Positions 39,029 to 45,448 of a stretch of 45,488 nt of DNA are shown here, piece after piece. Every line of letters starts with the position of its first letter. Within the stretch, counting starts at the first letter, position 1. The notes beneath the pieces are model-generated. The model searched no databases. It was not told where the DNA came from and worked only from the letters and a program-made list of their open reading frames with translations. Position numbers and translations under genes: made by a program. The DNA comes from a virus, in IMG/VR virus record IMGVR_UViG_3300046462_000393, positions 1-45,488 of that record, one strand, 5' to 3'.

Positions 39029-39552
39029 GGGCCATACGCCAGCGTCGGCGGTCCCTTGTGTTTCCAATCCCAGATGAACCAAGCGTGGTTGAAGCTAGGA
39101 CTACCCTTGCTACCTTCAAACCAGCGAATCCGCTTTGTCAGAACAACTTTCTTTGCAAATGCTGGCTGCCATTTAAAAAGATTCCTGCGAGTATTGGCGC
39201 TATCAAAATCTACTCGCAATAACATCGCGACCATTCCCTCATCAGGAGCAATTAAATTGATGGCGTGCGCGACAAACTTTTCGGCAAATCTATAAGGCGG
39301 ATTTGTTATGATTGCGTCTGAGCTGTGTGCATGAGATTCATTCAAGAAATTGACGCCGTGATCTATGTCTGATGCCACCACTTCAAATTGAGCCATAACA
39401 AGAGCGTTACCCATTTTGCCTCCACCGCAGGCCGGCTCCCAAATACGTTTAGGACGCCAAGGCAAGTGTGGTAATAGCGCCCAAGTCACCCAAGTAGGAG
39501 TTTCGTATAGATCGCGCTCCTTGCGCTCATATCCGGAATCGCGCTGGCTCAT
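39025..39552 (-). CDS. DNA methyltransferase, adenine-type (NPPY)
   Basis: A 175-residue enzyme. The SAM site is IWEPACGGGKMGNAL and the catalytic motif is NPPY in AIITNPPYRFAEKFV, typical of N6-adenine DNA methyltransferases; aromatic residues at DWKHKG follow late. It lacks a large recognition domain and its motif order differs from CcrM, so it should not be called CcrM. It may protect phage DNA from restriction or alter regulatory sites. Start at MSQRDSGYER with ATGA overlap. Confidence 0.8.
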   Translation of the reverse strand: MSQRDSGYERKERDLYETPTWVTWALLPHLPWRPKRIWEPACGGGKMGNALVMAQFEVVASDIDHGVNFLNESHAHSSDAIITNPPYRFAEKFVAHAINLIAPDEGMVAMLLRVDFDSANTRRNLFKWQPAFAKKVVLTKRIRWFEGSKGSPSFNHAWFIWDWKHKGPPTLAYGP

Positions 39553-40265
39553 ACGGCTACCGCCCCGCATTGGCTGCCGAGATGCTGGCCTAGCTTCACC
39601 GCGATCGCATAGTCATTGCTGCGCTTGATCGAGTCCGGACACATATACAGCCGCTCGGCCAGTTCCTCGCGCTTCATCACATAGGGAAAATTGCGAAGGC
39701 AGTGGAAACCGAAGTGCTTGCCAGCATCGACCGGGCCGGTGCATTCGAATGAGAACCGCAACGCCATGTCATCAGGCGGCCAGCGAAAGCCTTTAGTTTC
39801 AAGTCCATGCCGGTACATCCGGCAGAGCCAATCATCCTCGGGGTGATGGATCGGATAGGCCAGCTTGTTGCCGGCGAGGAATCGGGCCAGCCTGGTCGAC
39901 CGCAGCGAGAAGCCGCCGTTGCCGATATTGTAATGCGGATAACCCCATGGCGCTCCAATGTAGTCATAGGCCAAAAACTCATTGAACCATTGCTGCGGAT
40001 TGATGATCCACGAGTCCCATTGCATCACGAGGAAATGGCTGGTCTTTACGACTTGCGGCACGGTGTACCACAGCACCCGCATGGCATCGTCCAGGCTGTT
40101 GATGCGACACATCATGTTCGCCGCTTCACGCAAGATGGGCCGATCCGAGAATGTCATGACATCGCCAAACGTCGCGTGCTTGAGGCAAGTCTGCATCGCC
40201 AATGCCGATAGATCGTGGTAGGCACCATCGATGCAGACCAGCGTTACGTCAGGAAGCGTGAGCAT
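39549..40265 (-). CDS. DUF5672-like glycosyltransferase-type protein
   Basis: A 238-residue protein. FLVMQWDSWIINPQQW, YDYIGAPWGY and NIGNGGFSLRS match the DUF5672 pattern, a family often found with glycosyltransferases and predicted to bind a nucleotide sugar. With the GT9-like and methyltransferase genes downstream it forms a coupled three-gene set. Start at ATG 40265, overlapping the previous stop. The reaction is not established. Confidence 0.75.
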   Translation of the reverse strand: MLTLPDVTLVCIDGAYHDLSALAMQTCLKHATFGDVMTFSDRPILREAANMMCRINSLDDAMRVLWYTVPQVVKTSHFLVMQWDSWIINPQQWFNEFLAYDYIGAPWGYPHYNIGNGGFSLRSTRLARFLAGNKLAYPIHHPEDDWLCRMYRHGLETKGFRWPPDDMALRFSFECTGPVDAGKHFGFHCLRNFPYVMKREELAERLYMCPDSIKRSNDYAIAVKLGQHLGSQCGAVAV

Positions 40266-40543
40266 CAACTTAGGAGCAGAGTTTTAACGCCACCCTGCTT
40301 TTGCGCGCCATACTTGTGCTTCAACTCATGCACTTTCAGCACGTTACGCATGTTGGCGCAGATCGAATTGCCGACGCTCGCCGTGATTGCGCCTGATACT
40401 AAGTCGCCGGCGACAGCGATGCTTGCTTCCGCAAATTCAATGTCAGTATGGATTCCTCGATCGAAGTGAGCGGCACTCCGCGGTCTAGTTTTCTCGCTAT
40501 ACGACTCACCGTTCTTAGCAACGCTGCGTTCTTTCTTAGCCAT
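40265..40543 (-). CDS. Hypothetical early protein
   Basis: A 92-residue protein with AGAGG before the ATG. The N-terminus is Lys/Ser-rich, and the core (AEASIAVAGDLVSGAITASVGNSICANMRNVLKVHELKHKYG) resembles a small helical phage family with 'GxIxxxVANxxCxxxxxxLK...YG'. It shares about 145 bases with the ORF upstream in another frame. Function unknown. Confidence 0.6.
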   Translation of the reverse strand: MAKKERSVAKNGESYSEKTRPRSAAHFDRGIHTDIEFAEASIAVAGDLVSGAITASVGNSICANMRNVLKVHELKHKYGAQKQGGVKTLLLS

Positions 40544-40821
40544 TGCAGTTTACCTCTCGGGTTGATTGGTCCTAAAGTTCGATACCTTTTGTTGTATTCC
40601 TTTGCATCTGCGAGATATTTTTTTCGATTCCTTCTTCTCCATTCACGACGATAAGTGCGATATTCCTCAATATGATTGCGTCTATGCTTACGCCTACTAT
40701 CGCGAATTTTTTTTCGATTCCTTTTTCTATATTCACGGTTATAAGCGAGAATTTTATCTCTGTTCTTGAGATAAGATTTGCGTTTACAAGCAAGACGTTT
40801 GCTGCGATCAGCGTACACCAT
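40399..40821 (-). CDS. Basic repeat protein, possibly endonuclease-associated
   Basis: A 140-residue, Arg/Lys/Tyr-rich protein with repeats such as NREYRKRNRKKIRD, EYRTYRREWRRRNRKK and EYNKRYRTL. Repeats of this type often precede HNH-type nuclease domains, but no HNH core follows. DNA is strongly AT-rich compared with the neighbours, suggesting transfer. The 3' third overlaps the next gene in another frame, so it may be a truncated mobile gene. Confidence 0.5.
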   Translation of the reverse strand: MVYADRSKRLACKRKSYLKNRDKILAYNREYRKRNRKKIRDSRRKHRRNHIEEYRTYRREWRRRNRKKYLADAKEYNKRYRTLGPINPRGKLQWLRKNAALLRTVSRIARKLDRGVPLTSIEESILTLNLRKQASLSPAT

Positions 40822-40826
40822 TGTTT

Positions 40827-41543
40827 CTAGTAAGCTTCAGCATCTTCAACCGGGAATAGCTTTTCCAGCTCGGCCTTCATCCCGCGCAATGTCGCCTTCT
40901 CGGCAGCATTGCGGGATTTGTAGAACACATCGAACACACCACGGCCACGCTCGGCGGCAGAACGGGCCATCAATTTCAATGCTTCGGGATCGAGTTCTGA
41001 GACTTCGCCGGTCTCTGGATCATGCGGCGGCAGCATTACGTTGGGCGCAGGCGGCGCCGGTCGTTTGGCTCGCGCTGGAATATCCTCGACCTCGGTTTCA
41101 TCAAGCCAGCCGAGCCCGCAGATTGATAGCGTTGCGCGCCGCTTCGCCTTGGTCACAGCCTTCAACTCGGCATTGGCTCGCGCCTCGCCCTTCAATGTGC
41201 TGGGAAAGTTGACAGCGCCCAAATCCTCGTCGCAGCGGCCATCCGGCAGCTTGGCTCGGACATGCACCGTCAGAATGTCGTCGGCGATCTCGCGCGATAC
41301 GATCTCCAATGACACGCCGTTGATCTTGCGGAGCTGGTCGGCGCAAGTACGCGTGGCGTAAAGTGTCAGCTTTCCGTTGAGCGTGATGTACGAAAAAGGT
41401 TGCGTCAGCGGGTTGAGTCCCATGCTGCGGCAGACTTCGTTGTAATACCGAACCCGTTCATCGGGCTCTAGCTTGGCGAGATCACCTTTGGCGATGACGC
41501 CTTCCATGATGTCGCCGGGTGATTGTTTCACAGGAACAGTCAT
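40827..41543 (-). CDS. RecT-like single-strand annealing protein
   Basis: A 238-residue protein starting at MTVPVKQSPGD. Segments SMGLNPLTQPFSYITLNGKLTLYA, DGRCDEDLGAV and ANAELKAVTKAKRRATLSICGLGWLDETE fit a phage annealing-protein family (RecT/Bet-like) that pairs complementary strands. Its place right after a YqaJ-like exonuclease supports a two-gene recombination system. The exact family is inferred by pattern. It overlaps the exonuclease by ATGA. Confidence 0.65.
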   Translation of the reverse strand: MTVPVKQSPGDIMEGVIAKGDLAKLEPDERVRYYNEVCRSMGLNPLTQPFSYITLNGKLTLYATRTCADQLRKINGVSLEIVSREIADDILTVHVRAKLPDGRCDEDLGAVNFPSTLKGEARANAELKAVTKAKRRATLSICGLGWLDETEVEDIPARAKRPAPPAPNVMLPPHDPETGEVSELDPEALKLMARSAAERGRGVFDVFYKSRNAAEKATLRGMKAELEKLFPVEDAEAY

Positions 41544-42325
41544 TGCTTTGCCTCTCGGAGTGACAAGCGACCAGCCCGGTCGCGGGTGATTTGAATGTCG
41601 TGGCCGTGGCACTTCTTGGCATCCTCGGGCACGAGTGATTTTAGGATCTTCTCGGCATCCTTGCAGATGTCTGCCGCCGGTTTGCTACTCAGCCAATCGA
41701 CAGCCGATGTTGCCCACTGATTATTGCCAGCCATATCGTAAATCTTGGTGGCATCGATCGGCGCAGCGATGGCAGGCAACACCACAGGCTCGATCCGTTG
41801 TTTGACGCAGGAAATAAACTGCAGCCCACGCTTCACCATCTCGGCGGCATAGTCAGCATCGCGTTCGATGAACTCCACGATCGGCGGGCTTGCTCCCATG
41901 ATGACCGATAGCCCACATTCCGTTGCGCCAGTGCATTCCATCTGCCATTGCATCTGCGGCTGATAGCGTTCGATGATGACCTCCAATGGCTCGCGGCCAC
42001 CGACATGCTTGGTCTCTATCGGGCAACCAAGTCTGTCATCCCAGCCGTCAAGCGTTGCTGCAGCCCAATCATATTTGGGATGTGTCACAACCTCGCCGCG
42101 CCGTGATAGCGGGCCATTCTGCGCTTCGTACCAATCGAGATTGAGTTGTTCGGTGGCCTCGCCTAGCCGCACCGGCCAGACATGCGACAAATCCTCGGGC
42201 GCTTCCTGATTGGTCAGCTCGCGATAGAGCCGCATGATCTCGGCAGCATCGCCCTTCATCAGACAGGCAACACGCGATGCCGTCAGCTTGCCTTCGCGCG
42301 CTTTCAGTTGAGCCGCAGTGAGCAT
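41540..42325 (-). CDS. YqaJ-like recombination exonuclease
   Basis: A 261-residue nuclease. The order G-LTASRVACLM, LGEATEQL, HPKYDWAAATLDG (D93), IETK (E104, K106) and YQPQMQWQM fits lambda-exonuclease/YqaJ enzymes that chew one strand of double-stranded DNA using the D-ExK metal site. It works with the annealing protein encoded next. The start shares two bases with the upstream TAA (TAATG). Confidence 0.85.
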   Translation of the reverse strand: MLTAAQLKAREGKLTASRVACLMKGDAAEIMRLYRELTNQEAPEDLSHVWPVRLGEATEQLNLDWYEAQNGPLSRRGEVVTHPKYDWAAATLDGWDDRLGCPIETKHVGGREPLEVIIERYQPQMQWQMECTGATECGLSVIMGASPPIVEFIERDADYAAEMVKRGLQFISCVKQRIEPVVLPAIAAPIDATKIYDMAGNNQWATSAVDWLSSKPAADICKDAEKILKSLVPEDAKKCHGHDIQITRDRAGRLSLREAKQ

Positions 42326-42528
42326 TAAGCCAGTCTCCTAGTTCGATAAATCGGCTCGTTCTTACCAGCCTGCCTGATCTTCTCGACGTAGCAATAAACT
42401 GCCGCCCTGCTCAGTCGATTGCTGGCCGTCTGCCGTCCGATGCCCAGAATCTCGCTCACCTGTTTTGCGGTGAGGCCATTCGGGTATCTAATTAACGTCG
42501 CTACGATGTCCGCTAACGCTACGCTCAT
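42325..42528 (-). CDS. Small winged-HTH protein
   Basis: A 67-residue protein. YPNGLTAKQVSEILGIGRQTASNRLSR is a clear helix-turn-helix of the winged type. It is probably a regulator within the early operon. GGAGAG precedes the ATG. It overlaps the upstream gene by 41 bases. Target unknown. Confidence 0.7.
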   Translation of the reverse strand: MSVALADIVATLIRYPNGLTAKQVSEILGIGRQTASNRLSRAAVYCYVEKIRQAGKNEPIYRTRRLA

Positions 42529-42685
42529 CGGTACTCTCCACTGCTATCCACTCTCGATCATGCACAGCCGCGCGCTTCTCGACTTCCTCCAAGCTGTCCT
42601 TGATCGTGAACCATCCGCATGAGCATCGGATCTTGAACAATCCGTTGCTGACGTTTCGCAAAGGCTTCTCGACTTTGTGGATCAT
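42488..42685 (-). CDS. Small CSCGW protein, first leftward early gene
   Basis: A 65-residue protein starting at MIHKVEKP behind CAGGAG. Contains RCSCGWFTIKDS...EKRAAVHDREW, a small metal-binding-like pattern shared with the 36391-36630 gene. A longer frame to 42733 would cover the promoter, so the shorter start is preferred. Function unknown. Confidence 0.65.
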   Translation of the reverse strand: MIHKVEKPLRNVSNGLFKIRCSCGWFTIKDSLEEVEKRAAVHDREWIAVESTDERSVSGHRSDVN

Positions 42686-42706
42686 GTGATTTGCTCCTGC
42701 AGAATA

Positions 42707-42733
42707 TTTCCTACAGAAATAATTCGTTGTCAA
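42707..42733 (-). promoter_or_regulatory. Leftward early promoter and operator
   Basis: Leftward-read TTGACA (42728-42733), eight bases, then TTTCTGTAGGAAA (42719-42707). The operator-like TTTC-N5-GAAA dyad would cover the spacer and -10 region. The arrangement is the same as in the rightward unit. Confidence 0.65.
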
Positions 42734-42749
42734 TGCAATTCACAGAGAC

Positions 42750-42776
42750 TTGACAAAATACTGTTTCTGTCGGAAA
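42750..42776 (+). promoter_or_regulatory. Rightward promoter and operator
   Basis: TTGACA (42750-42755), eight bases, then TTTCTGTCGGAAA (42764-42776). It differs from the leftward operator at one base. It lies eight bases before the HTH repressor ATG, so that gene may regulate itself and the leftward operon. Confidence 0.65.
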
Positions 42777-42783
42777 CAAAATC

Positions 42784-42990
42784 ATGGCTTACGATCATCC
42801 CATGGCGCGCTGGGCCGAGAAAAAGAACATCAGCATCGCTGACCTAGCCAAGATTACCGATTGCTCCGAAGCGCATTTGCGGAATATCTTTGCGAGGCGT
42901 AAGGAGCCATCCTTGCCTCTTGCCAAGATGCTGTCCGATCTGTCCAAAGGCAAAGTGCCGATGCACGCCTTTCTGCGGGAGCGCGCATGA
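42784..42990 (+). CDS. Cro/CI-like XRE repressor
   Basis: A 68-residue single-domain HTH protein (ISIADLAKITDCSEAHLRNIFARRKEPS), typical of Cro/XRE regulators. It directly follows the divergent operators, its likely binding sites. With no peptidase domain, it is not a SOS-cleaved CI. It is the first gene of the rightward early transcript and overlaps the next by ATGA. Confidence 0.8.
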   Translation: MAYDHPMARWAEKKNISIADLAKITDCSEAHLRNIFARRKEPSLPLAKMLSDLSKGKVPMHAFLRERA

Positions 42991-43190
42991 AACGCACACT
43001 GCAGCGCAACAGGCGCGTCATCGTGCTGCGCGAACTCGGCTTTTCGTATTCCGAGATCGCCTATCAGGCATCGATCAGCTACGGCGCCGTCGCCGGTATC
43101 CTGTACCGGCAGCGCAATCCCAGGACCGGCAAGCCCGGTCGGCCACGGCTCATCAAGGCAGCAGGCACAGAGCGAGAAGCATCGGTCTAG
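42987..43190 (+). CDS. Small HTH protein with AT-hook-like tail
   Basis: A 67-residue basic protein. LRELGFSYSEIAYQASISYGAVAGILYR is a helix-turn-helix of the resolvase/GcrA-like type. GKPGRPR near the end resembles an AT-hook. Probable DNA-binding regulator, coupled to the repressor by ATGA. Confidence 0.65.
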   Translation: MKRTLQRNRRVIVLRELGFSYSEIAYQASISYGAVAGILYRQRNPRTGKPGRPRLIKAAGTEREASV

Positions 43191-43198
43191 GAGCACCC

Positions 43199-43603
43199 AT
43201 GGCGTTGCGATTTGCCAATTTTGATCCGCCATTCGCCTGTCCTCCCGATATTGTCCTCAACCTGCCAGTGCCACCGTCGATCAACCGGACTCGGCGGATC
43301 GACTGGAAGCATCAGAAACGCTTGCGGGAATGGAAGAAGCTGGCTGACGGCTTCGTCATGCTCGACAAGCGGCGCGGGCTTAACCCGCCGCAATCCGAGC
43401 CGATCGAGCGGTTTGAGCTGCGGATCGAGATCAACGAAGCCATCACCAACGTCGATTTAGACAACACAATCAAGCACTTGATCGACTACCTGCGGCGCAT
43501 CGAAGTGATCGCCAACGATGCCCCGAAGAACATGCGGAAAATCACCGTGGAATGGGGCTCGCCGATCCGCGGCGTGCGGGTGACGATTGTGAGGCTGGCA
43601 TGA
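43199..43603 (+). CDS. RusA-like Holliday junction resolvase
   Basis: A 134-residue nuclease starting at MALRFAN behind GGAG. PPSINRTRRIDWKHQKRLREW, then DLDNTIKHLIDYL (D86, D88, N89) and IANDAPKN (D107) show the acidic cluster of RusA enzymes. It cuts four-way junctions made during phage recombination and replication. Overlaps the next gene by ATGA. Confidence 0.8.
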   Translation: MALRFANFDPPFACPPDIVLNLPVPPSINRTRRIDWKHQKRLREWKKLADGFVMLDKRRGLNPPQSEPIERFELRIEINEAITNVDLDNTIKHLIDYLRRIEVIANDAPKNMRKITVEWGSPIRGVRVTIVRLA

Positions 43604-43788
43604 CCGTATCGCTCAAATCTCAAATCGCTGAAGTCGAATACGAGCTGAAAATGCGGCGGCGCGTCTATCCGCATCAGGTTGCCATCCGCAAAATGAAGCA
43701 GGGCGAGGCCGACATGCGGATTGCACACATGACCGCCGTGCTCGAAACGCTGCGGAAAATGGAAGAGGAAGAAAGGCTGCTGGCATGA
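43600..43788 (+). CDS. Small coiled-coil protein
   Basis: A 62-residue charged helical protein (MTVSLKSQIAEVEYELKMRRRVYP...KMEEEERLLA), a pattern repeatedly seen in phage early regions. It is coupled by ATGA to both neighbours. Function unknown. Confidence 0.65.
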   Translation: MTVSLKSQIAEVEYELKMRRRVYPHQVAIRKMKQGEADMRIAHMTAVLETLRKMEEEERLLA

Positions 43789-44255
43789 CAACCAAGGCAG
43801 AACGATCGATCTGGCGGCAGGACATTCAGGCTATCCCAACGCTCCGAGATCTGTTCGCCTTGGGTCTATCGGCCGCCGAGATCGCCCGGCGGATGAATGA
43901 GAAATTCCGCATTCATCTGACCCGCAATGCCATCATCGGCAAGATCCAACGGGAAGGGCTGGAACGGCCGAAGCGGGAGCCGAGACCCAAGCCAGAGCCC
44001 AAGCCGAAGAAGATCAAAATTGTTTCACGTGAAACATTACCGCCCATTTCTCTATTAGAAGCCCTCCCATGCGTTTCGGCGACCGAGCTGCCTCCTGACC
44101 AGTCCGAGTGCGCCGTTTCGTTTCAGCGGCTACGGGACAGGCACTGCCGATGGCCGATCGAGCGACCTGGGGAGCCGATGATGTATTGCGGGGCGCAGAA
44201 GATCACCGGGTTTTATTGCCTGCGGCACGCTCGAATCCTGAGGCGCGGCAAATGA
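43785..44255 (+). CDS. gcrA: GcrA-like cell-cycle regulator
   Basis: A 156-residue protein. Residues 20-59 (LRDLFALGLSAAEIARRM...LTRNAIIGKIQREGL) match the GcrA HTH, including the RNAIIGK helix. The C-terminus (HCRWPI..., YCGAQ..., YCLRHAR; about 119-150) matches GcrA's CxWP/YCG/HAR region, which in the host contacts sigma-70. Host GcrA activates genes carrying CcrM-methylated GANTC sites. The linker is Pro/Lys-rich. A perfect parS lies in the codons for residues 79-84. Coupled to both neighbours by ATGA. Confidence 0.85.
   Translation: MTTKAERSIWRQDIQAIPTLRDLFALGLSAAEIARRMNEKFRIHLTRNAIIGKIQREGLERPKREPRPKPEPKPKKIKIVSRETLPPISLLEALPCVSATELPPDQSECAVSFQRLRDRHCRWPIERPGEPMMYCGAQKITGFYCLRHARILRRGK
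44021..44036. promoter_or_regulatory. parS: Chromosomal-type parS site
   Basis: TGTTTCACGTGAAACA is a perfect 16-bp palindrome and an exact match to the consensus site loaded by chromosomal ParB. It lies in the linker-coding part of the GcrA-like gene (residues I-V-S-R-E-T). No ParB or ParA gene is present in the window, so host ParB is the likely partner. Confidence 0.85.
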
Positions 44256-44443
44256 GACCATCACTGTGGACCGAGCAGCAGGCTTACGAGCACTTGCTTG
44301 AGACGTTCAACATCAACTGCCGGATGTTTCCCGACATCATGGACCGCTATGTGGCGCAGCTCGAAGCGGACGATCGAAAGACAAACATCGAAGTCATGCG
44401 CCGGGCTCTACGGGAAACGCTCAAAGCACGATGGCCGAGCTGA
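44252..44443 (+). CDS. Small hypothetical early protein
   Basis: A 63-residue helical protein (MRPSLWTEQQAYEHLLETFNINCRMF...) starting at the ATGA overlap with the GcrA-like gene. No family recognised. It closes the coupled run that starts with the repressor. Confidence 0.6.
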   Translation: MRPSLWTEQQAYEHLLETFNINCRMFPDIMDRYVAQLEADDRKTNIEVMRRALRETLKARWPS

Positions 44444-44852
44444 AGGGCTTGCGTGATGAAACAAATCAGAGTTAGAAAAGAGTTGCCCCGCTCTGGTGGT
44501 AAGCCAGGCGGGGCGCGATCGGACGAGGTGCTGACTAAATCCGACCGAAGACGCCTAGGTATATGCTTTACGCATCCTCAGTCGTCAACCCTCCGTCAGC
44601 CAAGGCCGCCAGAAGGCTATCCGATAAGGATGGCTCGCGTAGGCAGGGCGGATAGCGCAGGGTGTAGGGGATTAAGTTCTCCCAGCTTGGATGCGCTCCT
44701 ACGGATAATGCCGAGCATGGTCGGCGGTCCCATTCCGGCTCCAACGGACAGGATCGTGCCATTCCTCCCTTGCCTTCCATGAGCATTCTCATGGGGGTAA
44801 GGGGGGTGTGGCCGACAGAACCCTTCCTCACCAACGGACAGAGGGGGTAGAG
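44444..44852 (+). other. Structured non-coding region with hairpins
   Basis: No convincing gene is found; ORFs on both strands have random composition. The region holds a hairpin (GCCCCGC at 44485 with GCGGGGC at 44508, plus inner CTGG/CCAG), a long imperfect hairpin at 44764-44806 around CATGAG-CATT-CTCATG, and CCAACGGACAG twice (44741 and 44832). It may be a non-coding RNA, attenuator or replication origin. Confidence 0.5.
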
Positions 44853-45020
44853 ATGCAGAAAGAGAAGTTAAGAGAAGCACTTACTGAATGTGAATTGGCT
44901 TATCGTTTCTCTCCAAATTCTTACACCGCGAGCGCGTTTTCGGCAGTCATCAGCGCGCTTGATGAAACCATCACGATCGATTGGAAGTTAGAATACCTCG
45001 ATTGGATCGCATCATGTTGA
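44853..45020 (+). CDS. Small hypothetical protein
   Basis: A 55-residue protein starting at MQKEKLREAL behind AGAGGGGG. It is helical and acidic (ALTECELAYRFSPNSYTASAF...). It overlaps the next gene by seven bases. The frame extends upstream into the structured region, but this start has the ribosome site. Function unknown. Confidence 0.6.
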   Translation: MQKEKLREALTECELAYRFSPNSYTASAFSAVISALDETITIDWKLEYLDWIASC

Positions 45021-45448
45021 GCCTGTTCGATGATTGGCCGCATGACTGCGATGAGCTATTTTGGCGCGCGTATCCGAGAAAAGTCGCCAAATTCGAGGCC
45101 ATGAAATCGCTCGCGAAAATTCGCGCCAAGGGCAATGTCAGGTTCACCGACCTGATGGCGGCGCTTGAGCGATACAAGGCATGGCTCGGGGAGGCCAATC
45201 CGCCGAAGGTCTGGCGCCCGGAACCAAAGCACGCCGCGACGTGGCTCAACTCGGGGAGCTGGAACGACGAGTTGCCCACAGCAAAACGCAGCATCACGGT
45301 GCGAAGCTTCGACGATGCGCGGCTTAAGCAGCAATTCGAGGAACGCGCGGCCTTCGAGGCCGAGCAGGCGGCACGCAAGAACCGGCCGACCTACGATGAA
45401 ATGCGCCGCAAGTACGATGTGAATGGCAAGAAGTGGGGGATCGGCTGA
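45014..45448 (+). CDS. Putative replication protein (organiser C-terminal type)
   Basis: A 144-residue protein starting at MLSLFDDWPHD. The pattern FWRAYPRKVAKFEAMKSL followed by ALERYKAWL and KHAATWLNSGSWNDEL is typical of the C-terminal part of phage replication-initiation/helicase-loader proteins. The N-terminal origin-binding domain of longer members is missing. Overlaps the junction gene by ATGA. Role inferred. Confidence 0.65.
   Translation: MLSLFDDWPHDCDELFWRAYPRKVAKFEAMKSLAKIRAKGNVRFTDLMAALERYKAWLGEANPPKVWRPEPKHAATWLNSGSWNDELPTAKRSITVRSFDDARLKQQFEERAAFEAEQAARKNRPTYDEMRRKYDVNGKKWGIG

Noticed and set aside
39025-39552. Calling the methyltransferase a CcrM homolog
   Set aside because: It has NPPY with the SAM motif first and is only 175 residues; CcrM is larger with different motif order. 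The context is tempting but the sequence does not support it.
44453-44880. ORFs on both strands in the structured gap (109, 88 and 87 residues)
   Set aside because: Proline/arginine-rich random composition, no ribosome sites of note, and mutual overlap on opposite strands; the region is better described as non-coding.
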